Shown here piece after piece: positions 1 through 8,003 of a stretch of 64,000 nt of DNA; position 1 is the first letter of the stretch; every line of letters starts with the position of its first letter. The stretch covers positions 1 through 64,000 of the forward strand of contig CAZFLE010000013.1 in assembly GCA_964519895.1 (NCBI GenBank), in the 5' to 3' direction. The notes beneath the pieces were generated by a model. The model was not told the DNA's origin and did not search any database. It saw only the letters and a program-made list of their open reading frames with translations. This stretch comes from CAYFPX01 sp964519895 (GTDB lineage Bacteria; Myxococcota_A; UBA796; CAJQPC01). Position numbers and translations under genes: made by a program.

Positions 1-938
1 AAGGTGGGCTGGCCGGCAAAGGCGTAGAACAGGTTGAAGGCCATGAATCCCGCCACTGCCAAGGCTCGGTGGCGGATCTGGGCGGTGTCGCCCTCTGGGC
101 GACCGCGCCGCACCAGGGTCTCTGCGGCGGTGCCCACAGCCAGGCTCAGGCCGGCGCCGGCGAGCAGCACCAGTGGCGCGACCAGGATCCACGGCAGGAG
201 GGAGACGCCGGCGATGCCAGCGCTGTCCCATGCCGGGTTGCCGCGGGTCCAGTCGCCGGACTGGTAGTGGTCCCAGGACCCGGTGCGCAGCCAGAAGGCC
301 CAATAGAACGCCAGGACCACCCCTGGCCAGGCGAAGTACACGGTGCGCCGGGACGGATCCAGCACCCGCTTCCAGTAGCCCTGCTCCAGCTGGATGTCCT
401 GGCAGTGCCGGGTGCAGGCGCTGCAGGGGCTGCACTGTGAGCTGGCGTCTTCGGCCAGCTGGATCGGCTCAAGGTAGACCTTTTCCACCAGGCCCACCGG
501 GCAGACGAAGTGGCACCAGCTCCGGCCTCGAAAGACCAGTCCCATGCCCAGGGCTCCCAGACTGGTGCCGCCGATGAGCGCGGCGATGGCTGCGCCACTC
601 CCGTTGGTGGCCAGCAGGCGCAGAGCGAGCGCCCCGATCATGGCCAGGAGCTGGACCCGCAGGGCCTGCTCGGCCCACTGCCCGCCGATCTTGCGGGTCC
701 CGCCACGGCCTAGGCGCTGGGGCAGCATGGAGATCCAGCCCAGAGGACACAGCCGCCGCCAGCGGTGGTACCCCAGGCCGATCCATACCAGGGGCAGCGA
801 CGCCACCAGCACGGTCCAGAAGACGCGCGGTCCTGCGTCCAGGAGCAGGACGCCGGGAATGCACAGCAGCCAGCCTGCCACGAGGGCGCCGCGGAGGGGG
901 GTCTCCCACCCTGTGACCTGGCTGCTCGGGGTGGCCAG
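1..938 (-). CDS. 4Fe-4S membrane protein, NapH/NosR/CcoG-like (partial, runs off the left edge)
   Basis: The frame stays open to base 1, so the C terminus is missing. I translated it by hand: several hydrophobic helices, a cytosolic RRLCPLGWIS segment, then WCHFVCPVGLVEK and a CSPCSACTRHC cluster (CxxCxxCxxxC) followed by more helices. CxxxCP plus a ferredoxin-type cysteine cluster between helices is typical of NapH/NosR/CcoG-type membrane iron-sulphur proteins that move electrons between quinol or thiols and a partner. It follows tpx in the same frame with only the TAG between them. No ATG is available; CTG at 938 (two codons after the tpx stop) or GTG at 881 are the possible starts. Function beyond electron transfer is not determinable. 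Confidence 0.65.
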   Translation of the reverse strand, partial: MATPSSQVTGWETPLRGALVAGWLLCIPGVLLLDAGPRVFWTVLVASLPLVWIGLGYHRWRRLCPLGWISMLPQRLGRGGTRKIGGQWAEQALRVQLLAMIGALALRLLATNGSGAAIAALIGGTSLGALGMGLVFRGRSWCHFVCPVGLVEKVYLEPIQLAEDASSQCSPCSACTRHCQDIQLEQGYWKRVLDPSRRTVYFAWPGVVLAFYWAFWLRTGSWDHYQSGDWTRGNPAWDSAGIAGVSLLPWILVAPLVLLAGAGLSLAVGTAAETLVRRGRPEGDTAQIRHRALAVAGFMAFNLFYAFAGQPT

Positions 939-941
939 GGG

Positions 942-1571
942 CTACTCCGCGGTGTCCACGAGTGCGGCCAGGGCGGCCAGGGCCGGGGCATAGGCCGGCT
1001 CGTCCGGGAGGTTGGGGACCACCTCCAGGTACGTCACCGTGCCGGTCCCGTCGATCACCGCCACCGCCCGGGCCAGGAGCGCGGTCTCTTGGATGAACAG
1101 GCCCCAGGACTGGCCGAAGGCGCCGCTCTCGTAGTCCGACAGAGGCACGACCCGATCGATGCCATGGGCCCCGCAGAAGCGGGCCTGGGCAAAGGGCAGG
1201 TCGCGGCTGATGACCAGCACTTCGACCTGGTCGCCCATGTCCGACGCCTCGCCGTTGAAGGTCCGCGTCTGCATGCCGCAGGTCGGCGTGTCCAGGGACG
1301 GCACGATGAGCACCACCCTGGGCCGCCCGTCGGCGAAGTCCGGGGTCACCCGCGCCAGCTGGGCGTTCCTGAGCGCGGCCGTCGGGGCCTTGTCGCCCAC
1401 GGCCAGGGCCGGCCCGACCAGGGTGTAGGGCGTGTCGTTGCGGTGCACGACCCCGGTGCGCGTGGGGGGTTCCTGGGCCTCTGGGGCTGCGTCCGCCGGC
1501 GGCGTGGTGGACGTGGTGGCGCAGCCGGTCAACAGCAGGGCGAGCGCCAGGGCACGGGGGGACTGCATCAT
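942..1571 (-). CDS. tpx: Lipoprotein thiol peroxidase (Tpx-type peroxiredoxin)
   Basis: About 209 residues. The N terminus is a lipoprotein signal (LLTGCATT), so the enzyme should be anchored in the periplasm or at the outer membrane, unlike the soluble E. coli Tpx. A Pro/Ala-rich linker of about 25 residues precedes the peroxiredoxin fold. The peroxidatic cysteine sits in TPTCGMQTRTFN and the resolving cysteine in PFAQARFCGAHGIDR, the spacing of Tpx-class atypical 2-Cys peroxiredoxins that reduce alkyl hydroperoxides with thioredoxin. Two ATGs occur in tandem; a GGAGG lies just before them and suits the second. The downstream 4Fe-4S membrane protein is in the same frame and probably cotranscribed, possibly as an electron route to this periplasmic enzyme (inference). 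Confidence 0.85.
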   Translation of the reverse strand: MMQSPRALALALLLTGCATTSTTPPADAAPEAQEPPTRTGVVHRNDTPYTLVGPALAVGDKAPTAALRNAQLARVTPDFADGRPRVVLIVPSLDTPTCGMQTRTFNGEASDMGDQVEVLVISRDLPFAQARFCGAHGIDRVVPLSDYESGAFGQSWGLFIQETALLARAVAVIDGTGTVTYLEVVPNLPDEPAYAPALAALAALVDTAE

Positions 1572-1585
1572 TGCCTCCGGGACGG

Positions 1586-3064
1586 TCAGCTCTCGTCGTA
1601 CCGAATGGTGGACACCCTGAGTGCGCCCTGGAAGACCTGGGGCTTGAACACCGACGACCCCAGCAACATGCGGATGCAGTCTTGGAGGCCCTCGGTGATG
1701 GAGGGGTGGGGGTGCAGCAGCTCGGCCAGCTCCTTGACCGAGCGATTCTGGCGGACCATCAATGCAACAGTCTCGATGCTGGTCGATGCGTGGGCGCCCA
1801 GCACCCGCATCCCCAGGATCTTCATTTCGTCGCAGTCGCTGACCAGGAGCTTGATGAACCCCCCGGTCGCTCGCATGGCGATGGCCCGGGCGACCAACTC
1901 GTAGCTGTAGACGGCCACCCGGTACGGGATGCGCTTCTCCTGGGCCTTCTGCTCGTTCAGCCCGACGCCGGCGACCTCGGGGTCCAGGAACATGATCCAG
2001 GAGACGTTCTCGTAGCTCAGGGGCTGGGGGTCTCCGCAGATGCGCTCCACGGCGTGCCGGCCTTCGATCTCCCCCACCGAGACCAGCGCCAGGTCGTGGG
2101 TCACGTCGCCCACGGCGTAGATGTGGGGCACCGCGGTGCGGGTGTCCTGGTCGTCCAGGTGGCCCCGCTCGGTGACCGTGAGGCCCGCACGGTCCAGGTC
2201 CAGACCCGCCGTGTTGGGCACCCGTCCGATCGAGATCAGGGCCCGCTCGACCTGGATGGTCTCCACGCCGCCGTGGCGGTGCTTGATCGTGTAGTGGACC
2301 TGGCCGTTGGCGACCTTCATGTCCAGCAGCTGCGCCTGGTGGTGGATGGTGACGCCGCGGGCTTCGAGGTTGGCGGCGCAGACGGTGGCGACGTCGTCGT
2401 CTTCGAACGGAAGGATCCGGTCTGCCCGGTCGATGAGGTAGACCTTTGTCTGCCCGAAATTTGCGAAGATCGTGGCGAATTCGCAGCCGACCACCCCGGC
2501 ACCGAGGATGACCAGCGACCGCGGGAAGCGGTCGAAGCGCATCAGCTGCTCGCTGGTGACGATGTGCTTGCCGTCGACCGGGATGGTCGGGAGCTCCCGG
2601 GGCCTGCTGCCAGTCGCCAGGATGAAGTGGCTGGCGGTGACACTGTGTTCGTCGCCGGGCTCGACCCCGGTGACGTGGAGGGTGTGCGGGTCCAGGAAGC
2701 GGGCGCTCCCTCGGATCAGGGTGATCGAGCCCGTGTGGCCGTGGAGGGGCTCGGCGAGCGCGTCGAGCTGGCGCTCGAGCTGGCGGGTGCGCTCGCTCAC
2801 GGCGTTCTCGACCGCGTGCACGACCTGGCCATAGTCCACGACCACGTCTTCGGCGACGAAGCCCCGGTCTCGGGCCAGGGCTCGGCGATAGTCCCGGGAG
2901 AGCTCCCACAAGGTCTTGCTGGACAGAGCGCCGTTGTGCACCCCAGCACCCCCCAAGGGGCCCTTCTCCACCAGCGCCACCCGCAGGCCGTGGTCCCACG
3001 CCCGCATGGCGGCGGCGTAGCCGGCGGGGCCGGCACCGATCACGGCGAGGTCGTAGGGGTTCAC
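1586..3064 (-). CDS. FAD pyridine-nucleotide oxidoreductase, SthA/dihydrolipoamide dehydrogenase family, redox cysteines absent
   Basis: 492 residues, normal family length. The N-terminal FAD motif is VIGAGPAGYAAAMRA, the NAD(P) motif VILGAGVVGCEFATIF, the second FAD motif HIYAVGDVTHDLAL, and the C-terminal dimer domain ends with the HPHPSITE active-site region that supplies the His-Glu pair in dihydrolipoamide dehydrogenases. The segment that normally reads CLNxGCxPSK is GVHNGALSSK, so both redox cysteines are missing; soluble transhydrogenase SthA keeps only one of them. A disulphide mechanism is therefore excluded, and NAD(P)H transhydrogenase or diaphorase activity is more likely. The start is GTG. 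It ends 14 bases before tpx and is probably in the same operon. Confidence 0.75.
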   Translation of the reverse strand: MNPYDLAVIGAGPAGYAAAMRAWDHGLRVALVEKGPLGGAGVHNGALSSKTLWELSRDYRRALARDRGFVAEDVVVDYGQVVHAVENAVSERTRQLERQLDALAEPLHGHTGSITLIRGSARFLDPHTLHVTGVEPGDEHSVTASHFILATGSRPRELPTIPVDGKHIVTSEQLMRFDRFPRSLVILGAGVVGCEFATIFANFGQTKVYLIDRADRILPFEDDDVATVCAANLEARGVTIHHQAQLLDMKVANGQVHYTIKHRHGGVETIQVERALISIGRVPNTAGLDLDRAGLTVTERGHLDDQDTRTAVPHIYAVGDVTHDLALVSVGEIEGRHAVERICGDPQPLSYENVSWIMFLDPEVAGVGLNEQKAQEKRIPYRVAVYSYELVARAIAMRATGGFIKLLVSDCDEMKILGMRVLGAHASTSIETVALMVRQNRSVKELAELLHPHPSITEGLQDCIRMLLGSSVFKPQVFQGALRVSTIRYDES

Positions 3065-3100
3065 GGCGCGAGCTTGGCGGATGGATGTCCGTCCGTCAAA

Positions 3101-3382
3101 TCACTTCACCACCACGCCCTTCCAGAACGCCACCCGGCCGCGGATCTGCTCGGCTGCAGGATTCGGGTCGGGGTACACCCAAGCTGCGTTGGGGTTGTGC
3201 TGGCCCTCGACTTCGAGGTGGAAATACGACGCCTGGCCCTTCCAGCTGCAGAAGGTGTGGTGGTCACTTGGCCGGAACCACTCGGTGCGCAAGGCGCTCT
3301 CGGGGAAGTAGTGGTTTCCCTCTACGACGACCGTGTCGTCGGACTGGGCCAGGACCTGGCCCTTCCACGTGGCTGTTGGCAT
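3101..3382 (-). CDS. DUF427 (NTP_transf_9) family protein
   Basis: 93 residues from an ATG preceded by GAGGAGA, which follows the stop of the permease gene directly; the longer reading frame upstream is not needed. WKGQASYFHLEVEG and the conserved WFRPSDHHTFCSWKG stretch match the small beta-barrel DUF427 family, often encoded singly or as a tandem repeat; this is a single-domain form. Biochemical role unknown. Position 10 bases behind the permease-Usp gene implies cotranscription and perhaps a stress-response context. Confidence 0.8.
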   Translation of the reverse strand: MPTATWKGQVLAQSDDTVVVEGNHYFPESALRTEWFRPSDHHTFCSWKGQASYFHLEVEGQHNPNAAWVYPDPNPAAEQIRGRVAFWKGVVVK

Positions 3383-3392
3383 GGACGTCTCC

Positions 3393-5597
3393 TCAGGCGG
3401 CCAGGACACGGCCGATCATGGCCTTGACCCGGTTGTGGCGCTTCACGATGATCACGGTCCGGTCAGCGGACCGCGCGACGGTCTCGGGCACGGTGCCCAT
3501 GAGCAGCTGACGGTAGCTGGCGGGCCCTGCGGCTCCGATGACGATGGCGTCGTGGGCCTGGGCCTCGGCCAGGATGGCGTCCACGACATCGTCGCTGCGC
3601 AGGAGCTTCCGGTCGACCTGGTCGACCCTGGCCAGGCGCTCGCTCGCCTCGTCCAGGGTGGTCTGGGCCTGGGCGGCGAGCTCGGGCTCGGCCTGGGCGC
3701 CGATGACCTTGCACAGGGTGATGGTCCCGTCCAGGGTGCGCGCCAAGCTGGCGGTGTAGGCCTCGGCCCGCTGGGCGTGCTCTCCACCGGCGGTCGGCAG
3801 CAGGAAGCGGCGCACGGGGCCATCGCCGACCCGCTTCATCACCACGATGTCGGCCTTGGCGTGGGTCACGACGGTGTCTGTGATCTCGCCCAGGATCCGC
3901 CGCGCGGTCGACGTGTAGCCCTTCCAGCCCAGGACGATCAGGTCACAGCTGCGGCTGTGGGCCGCCTCGAGGATGGCCCGCGCGACGTTGTGTCCGACCA
4001 CCACCAGGGACGTCACGGGCACGCCTTTCTCGGCGGCCCTGGCACGGGCCTGCTCCAGCAGCTCGGCCTCGCCCTGGATCACCTCGTCCTGGAGGGTGGG
4101 GATGGTCTGCTCGGGCACGGTGACGACTCGCAGGGCGATGATCTCGCCGTCGCGCTCCTTGGCGACACAGGCGGCCAGGTCGATGAAGGAATTGATGTTG
4201 GCCGGGTTGGCGATCGGCACGAGCACCCGGAAGCGGCTGGCGACGGCGGGTGCGTGTTCGTGGGCCACCCACGATGGCTCGCCGGCCATCTGGTGCTCCT
4301 CGCTGCGCAGTCCCTTCCACACCAGGAAGCACAACATGCCCACCAACAGGGTGGTGATGGCCATCCAGAACGGGAGCCCGTGGTGGGCGATCTGGCTCAA
4401 CAGGTACAGGTTGGCCACGATGCCCATGCCCGGCAGCAGGGGCACGAAGGGCACCCGGAACGGCCGCTCCAGGTCCGGGTGGCGGCGGCGGTGCACGATC
4501 AGCGCCGCGTTGACCAGGATCAGCGCCAGCAGCAGCACGGTGTCGGCGAAGTGCGCCAGGTCCTCGAGCGGCAGGATCACGGCGAAGAGACCGATGGTGC
4601 TGCCGACGACGAAGAGCGCCACCACCGGTGTGCGGGTGCGCGGGTGGACCCGGGCCAGGGCGGCCGGGAGGTGACCGAGCGCAGCCATCGCCATGGTCAC
4701 CCGGCTGCCGGCCATGATCGAGGCATTCGACGCCGAGACCATGGAGAACAGGGCCCCACCCACGATGACCGCACCCCCCACGGGCCCCAGGAAGAGCTGG
4801 GCTGCGGCGCCCATCGCGGCCTCGTTGTACTCGGTCAGTCCGGCGGCCAGGATCACGGCCACGACCAGGGTGTAGAGCACCGTGACGATGCCCATCGACC
4901 AGAAGATGGCCCGAGGGATGTTCTTGACCGGGTCCTTGACCTCGCCGGCCGATGCCGCGATGGCGGAGAAGCCGAAGAACGTGATGAACACCATGGCCGA
5001 CGTCGACGTGATCGCGACCACGTCCGTGCTCACCCGGTCCAGCATCAGCTGGCCGGTAACGTTGGGCAGGCCGCCGGCGACGAACCAGATCAACAGCGCG
5101 ACCTTGCCGACCGTGACCACGATCTGGAAGGTGCCGCTCTCCTTGGTGCCCTTGGTGTTGAGCAGGGTGAGCAGCAACAGCGAGACCAGGCCCGCGCCTT
5201 GTTTCCAGGGGCTGTGCCAGACGAATTCCTGGAAGTAGACCGACAGGCTGGAGATGTAGAAGCCGCAGGACGCGGAGTACCCCAGGAAGAGGCACCACCC
5301 GACGAACCAGGCCACCGGGGCCGGAAAGGTCCGCCGGGCGTACAAGTAGCCTTCGCCCGAGCGGGGGTAGAGCGCGGCGAATTCGCAGTAGGTGAGGGCC
5401 GTGAACAGGGCCACCATTGCCGCGACGAGGAAGGCCGCGATGGCCGACGACCCCACGTTGCGCACGGCCAGGCCCGAGAGCGTGAAGATGCCCGCGGCGA
5501 TCATCGTGCCGACGCCGATGGCGAGAGCGCTGGGCAAGCCCAGGTCCCGACTCAGGGAGGCTTCGATGTGACTGCCGGTCTGGCCGTGATCCGCCAT
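3393..5597 (-). CDS. APC-family amino acid permease with two C-terminal universal stress (Usp) domains
   Basis: 734 residues. Residues about 20-440 form a 12-helix APC transporter: the first helix contains GVGTMIAAGIFTLSG, the substrate-binding unwound helix of the family, followed by a YCEFAALYPRSGEGYLYARR region. Residues about 455-600 and 605-730 are two Usp domains. The second keeps a full ATP-binding signature, GxxGx9G(T) in GAAGPASYRQLLMGT; the first is degenerate (GWKG..). Such fusions are thought to let nucleotide or stress signals gate transport at the inner membrane. The substrate is probably a cationic or neutral amino acid, but nothing in the sequence fixes it. Confidence 0.88.
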   Translation of the reverse strand: MADHGQTGSHIEASLSRDLGLPSALAIGVGTMIAAGIFTLSGLAVRNVGSSAIAAFLVAAMVALFTALTYCEFAALYPRSGEGYLYARRTFPAPVAWFVGWCLFLGYSASCGFYISSLSVYFQEFVWHSPWKQGAGLVSLLLLTLLNTKGTKESGTFQIVVTVGKVALLIWFVAGGLPNVTGQLMLDRVSTDVVAITSTSAMVFITFFGFSAIAASAGEVKDPVKNIPRAIFWSMGIVTVLYTLVVAVILAAGLTEYNEAAMGAAAQLFLGPVGGAVIVGGALFSMVSASNASIMAGSRVTMAMAALGHLPAALARVHPRTRTPVVALFVVGSTIGLFAVILPLEDLAHFADTVLLLALILVNAALIVHRRRHPDLERPFRVPFVPLLPGMGIVANLYLLSQIAHHGLPFWMAITTLLVGMLCFLVWKGLRSEEHQMAGEPSWVAHEHAPAVASRFRVLVPIANPANINSFIDLAACVAKERDGEIIALRVVTVPEQTIPTLQDEVIQGEAELLEQARARAAEKGVPVTSLVVVGHNVARAILEAAHSRSCDLIVLGWKGYTSTARRILGEITDTVVTHAKADIVVMKRVGDGPVRRFLLPTAGGEHAQRAEAYTASLARTLDGTITLCKVIGAQAEPELAAQAQTTLDEASERLARVDQVDRKLLRSDDVVDAILAEAQAHDAIVIGAAGPASYRQLLMGTVPETVARSADRTVIIVKRHNRVKAMIGRVLAA

Positions 5598-5649
5598 TGC
5601 CGCCCAAGGGCCGAACCGGGTCCTTCTAATGCGCTCGACCGCGTCGTGC

Positions 5650-7560
5650 TCAGCGGGTCCTGGGCGTGAGCTGGTCCATCACGTCGGTGCAGTCGTGGCG
5701 GGCCTGGCCGGAGAGCTTGGGGCAGGCCTCCTGGAGGATCGGCATGGCCTTCTGCCAGCGCTGGGCATTGAGCAGGGCATAGGCCACGTTCACGCGCATG
5801 AGCGGAGTGCCCTCGCGCCGAGACGCCGCCGCTGCGGCTGCGGTGAGCCGACGGCTCTCCACCAGGCAGGCGATCTTCAGGTCCACGGCTTCGATCGGCA
5901 GGTCGATTCCCGCGGCTTCGATGCGCTCCAGGTGCGCCAGGCAGTCATGCCAACGGCGTTGTTGCGAGTAGAGCGCCGCGTGTCCGATGAGCAGCTCCGG
6001 GTCCAGGGCGGCCACGTCGACGAGCTGGTCGAGGAAGCGGGTGGCGGTGTCCGGGTCGTCCGACGCCAGGCCACAGGTCCAGCCGACCATCGCCACGTGG
6101 TCCCGGGCGTCCGGCGGTGCGTCCGGCAGCATGGCATCAACCCCGGCGATGCAGGCCCCCCACTGTTCCGCGTTGATGTCCCGGAAGACCTGGAGGAAGG
6201 GGTACTCCCAGCTGGGTGTGGTGGCCGCGGGCAGCACTTCGGGCACGGCCATTCCCAGGGGACCGGGCTCCGGCTCGGGCGGAGGCCGGGTCGGCAGGTC
6301 CTGGGCCAGCACGAGTGCCAGGGCCTCGGCCAGGTCCCGGCTCTTCAGCTCGGTGCCGACGGCCGCTGCCGCCACGACGAGCCCGTCCCGCACCACCCAG
6401 GACTCCAGGTACTCCCGGCCTTCGTCGATCACGATCTTCGTCTCGAAGGCGTCGTCGAAGGGCTGACCGAGCTTCTTGGGCACCTTGATCTTGAACCGGC
6501 CGAAGTACGCGCCGACCTCTCCCCAGAAGAACAGCTCCTCGCCGTCCCCCTTGCCATGCTCCAGGTCGCTGCGGCGGTGCTCGAGCTGGCGGACGGCCTC
6601 GGCCGGGTCCGAGAACGCGAAGGCCATGATCGTCACCGAGCGCTTGTCCTCGCTGGCGCTGAAGTGGAGACCCGCCTGGGTCGACACCAGGCCCGTGACG
6701 CCTGCGGCTCCGAGCTGTTGCTGGAGCAGCTCGGCCGGGGACGCGGGCTGGACCTGGCCCTGGGCGCCGGGCCACATCAGGCGGCGTGCGGCCTCGTCGA
6801 GCACGCCCGTGCCACGCCAGCCCTGGAGCAGGTGCGGATCGACCGCAGCAGCCACGGCCTCTCGGCTCGGCGGGGGCGCCGACAGCGCCCACCAGCCGGC
6901 TTCGGGGCCGTGGCGCTCGCTGAGCTGTTCCTGGTAGCGCTCGCCATAGCCGTACAGGAACGGGATCTCGTCTCCCAGGCCCCGCACCGCCAGGATGTCG
7001 AGGCCGTCGTTGAAGTGGAAGAAGCGCCGGACCGTCTCGTCGGCGCAGAAAGGCCTGGAGACCAGGTTTGCGTGCCCTTCACGCAGCATTCTTGCGACGG
7101 GCTCCTGGGCCGCGTCGGTGATCTCCGGGTAGGGCTGGTACTGGTGCTGCAGGGCGTGCACGAGCTCGTGGGCCAGCACGCAGCGGACCAGGGGTTGCTC
7201 TAAGTCCGGGGGCACCACGTAGTCCGCGAACAGGTCCTCGACGCCGGTCGTCACCAGGTAGATCTGCCGGTCGGCATAGGTGTAGAAGCCGATGGCGTCG
7301 CTGGTCATGTCGCTCCAGGTCTGGAGCTCTGCCGCAGAGATCTCGCCCAGCCCCATCAGCCGTCGCACGGCGAGCTGGCCGTCCAGGACGCGCTGGTAGA
7401 GCTCGTCGCGGCTCACCACGTGGACCTTGGGAACGTCCAGAAAGGTCCTGCTGGTGGCAGCCTCGAGCTCGGGCACCAGCTGGTCGGTCAGGGCGTCCAG
7501 GTCGAGTCGGTCGAGCTCCAGGGCCAGCGCTGGGGTCAAGAGCGAGAGCAGCAGGGCCAT
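5650..7560 (-). CDS. Secreted zinc metallopeptidase-like protein with C-terminal helical repeats
   Basis: 636 residues from an ATG at 7560; the frame is open further upstream but that part is antisense to the exopolyphosphatase and has shadow composition. A short signal peptide (MALLLSLLTPALA) is followed by a zincin helix HELVHALQHQYQ near residue 133, with a downstream Glu in MLREGHANLVS that could be the third zinc ligand (gluzincin arrangement). The middle holds a long beta-rich region, and residues about 470-630 look like TPR-type helical pairs (AALYSQQRRWHDCLAHLERI). Probably periplasmic or secreted. Family not identified; proteolysis is inferred from the HExxH motif only. Confidence 0.7.
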   Translation of the reverse strand: MALLLSLLTPALALELDRLDLDALTDQLVPELEAATSRTFLDVPKVHVVSRDELYQRVLDGQLAVRRLMGLGEISAAELQTWSDMTSDAIGFYTYADRQIYLVTTGVEDLFADYVVPPDLEQPLVRCVLAHELVHALQHQYQPYPEITDAAQEPVARMLREGHANLVSRPFCADETVRRFFHFNDGLDILAVRGLGDEIPFLYGYGERYQEQLSERHGPEAGWWALSAPPPSREAVAAAVDPHLLQGWRGTGVLDEAARRLMWPGAQGQVQPASPAELLQQQLGAAGVTGLVSTQAGLHFSASEDKRSVTIMAFAFSDPAEAVRQLEHRRSDLEHGKGDGEELFFWGEVGAYFGRFKIKVPKKLGQPFDDAFETKIVIDEGREYLESWVVRDGLVVAAAAVGTELKSRDLAEALALVLAQDLPTRPPPEPEPGPLGMAVPEVLPAATTPSWEYPFLQVFRDINAEQWGACIAGVDAMLPDAPPDARDHVAMVGWTCGLASDDPDTATRFLDQLVDVAALDPELLIGHAALYSQQRRWHDCLAHLERIEAAGIDLPIEAVDLKIACLVESRRLTAAAAAASRREGTPLMRVNVAYALLNAQRWQKAMPILQEACPKLSGQARHDCTDVMDQLTPRTR

Positions 7561-7568
7561 GGGCGCCG

Positions 7569-7574
7569 ATGCTA
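7569..7574 (-). promoter_or_regulatory. Candidate -10 box (TAGCAT) 8 bases from the metallopeptidase start
   Basis: Reads GCG-TAGCAT on the minus strand and lies inside the last codons of the upstream thioesterase gene. No Shine-Dalgarno fits the ATG at 7560, so a transcript starting at or next to the ATG is likely. Confidence 0.4.
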
Positions 7575-7991
7575 CGCCAGGTAGGGCTCCAGCGTGTCGC
7601 GGAAGGACTGGGACCATGGGGCGGGCTTGCGGGTGCCCGGATCGACCCGCACGACGGTGCGCGTGCCCGTCGCGTAGGGCAGGTCCTGATCCTGCGGCAG
7701 GACCTGGAAGCGAAAGGTCAAGGACGTGCGTCCCAGCCGCTCGATCTCCAGCCGGACCCGCACCTTGCCGACCCCGATGACCGGCCGCAGGTACTCGACG
7801 GTGTTGGCACGGACCAGGTGGAACTGGTCGGGGTTGCGCTGGGCGTCCAGGGTGCCGCCCCAGCCCAGCTTGTGCCAGAACTGGCCGATCGTGCGCTCGA
7901 ACAGCAACAGGTAGCGGGCGTTGTGCAGGATCTCGAAGGGGTCCAGATCGTCGAAGTAGACGCCGTGGATCGACTCGTGGAAGCGGCCCAT
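7572..7991 (-). CDS. Acyl-CoA thioesterase, 4HBT/hotdog family
   Basis: 139 residues, typical hotdog length. The N-terminal FDDLDPFEILHNARYLLLFE carries the catalytic Asp of 4-hydroxybenzoyl-CoA-thioesterase-like enzymes (the D in DPFEILHN aligns with the active-site D of YbgC-type D-x-x-G-H-V-x-x-x-x-Y) and the central hotdog helix; strands such as VRVRLEIERLGRTSLTFRFQV follow. It should hydrolyse short or aromatic acyl-CoAs in the cytoplasm. It is less canonical than the second hotdog thioesterase at 50235: His replaces nothing obvious, but the usual GHV is ILH here. It stops 11 bases before the metallopeptidase start. Confidence 0.8.
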   Translation of the reverse strand: MGRFHESIHGVYFDDLDPFEILHNARYLLLFERTIGQFWHKLGWGGTLDAQRNPDQFHLVRANTVEYLRPVIGVGKVRVRLEIERLGRTSLTFRFQVLPQDQDLPYATGTRTVVRVDPGTRKPAPWSQSFRDTLEPYLA

Positions 7992-7997
7992 ACCTGG

Positions 7998-8003
7998 GGC
8001 CTA
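7998..8003 (-). promoter_or_regulatory. Candidate -10 box (TAGGCC) 6 bases from the thioesterase start
   Basis: GGT-TAGGCC followed by CCAGGT and the ATG at 7991. The box overlaps the stop codon of the upstream exopolyphosphatase frame, so it could also be chance; spacing matches the other boxes in the window. Confidence 0.35.

Noticed and set aside
942..2999. A 685-codon frame covering tpx and the flavoprotein
   Set aside because: The upstream two thirds read out of frame through the flavoprotein gene; tpx has its own lipoprotein signal at 1571.
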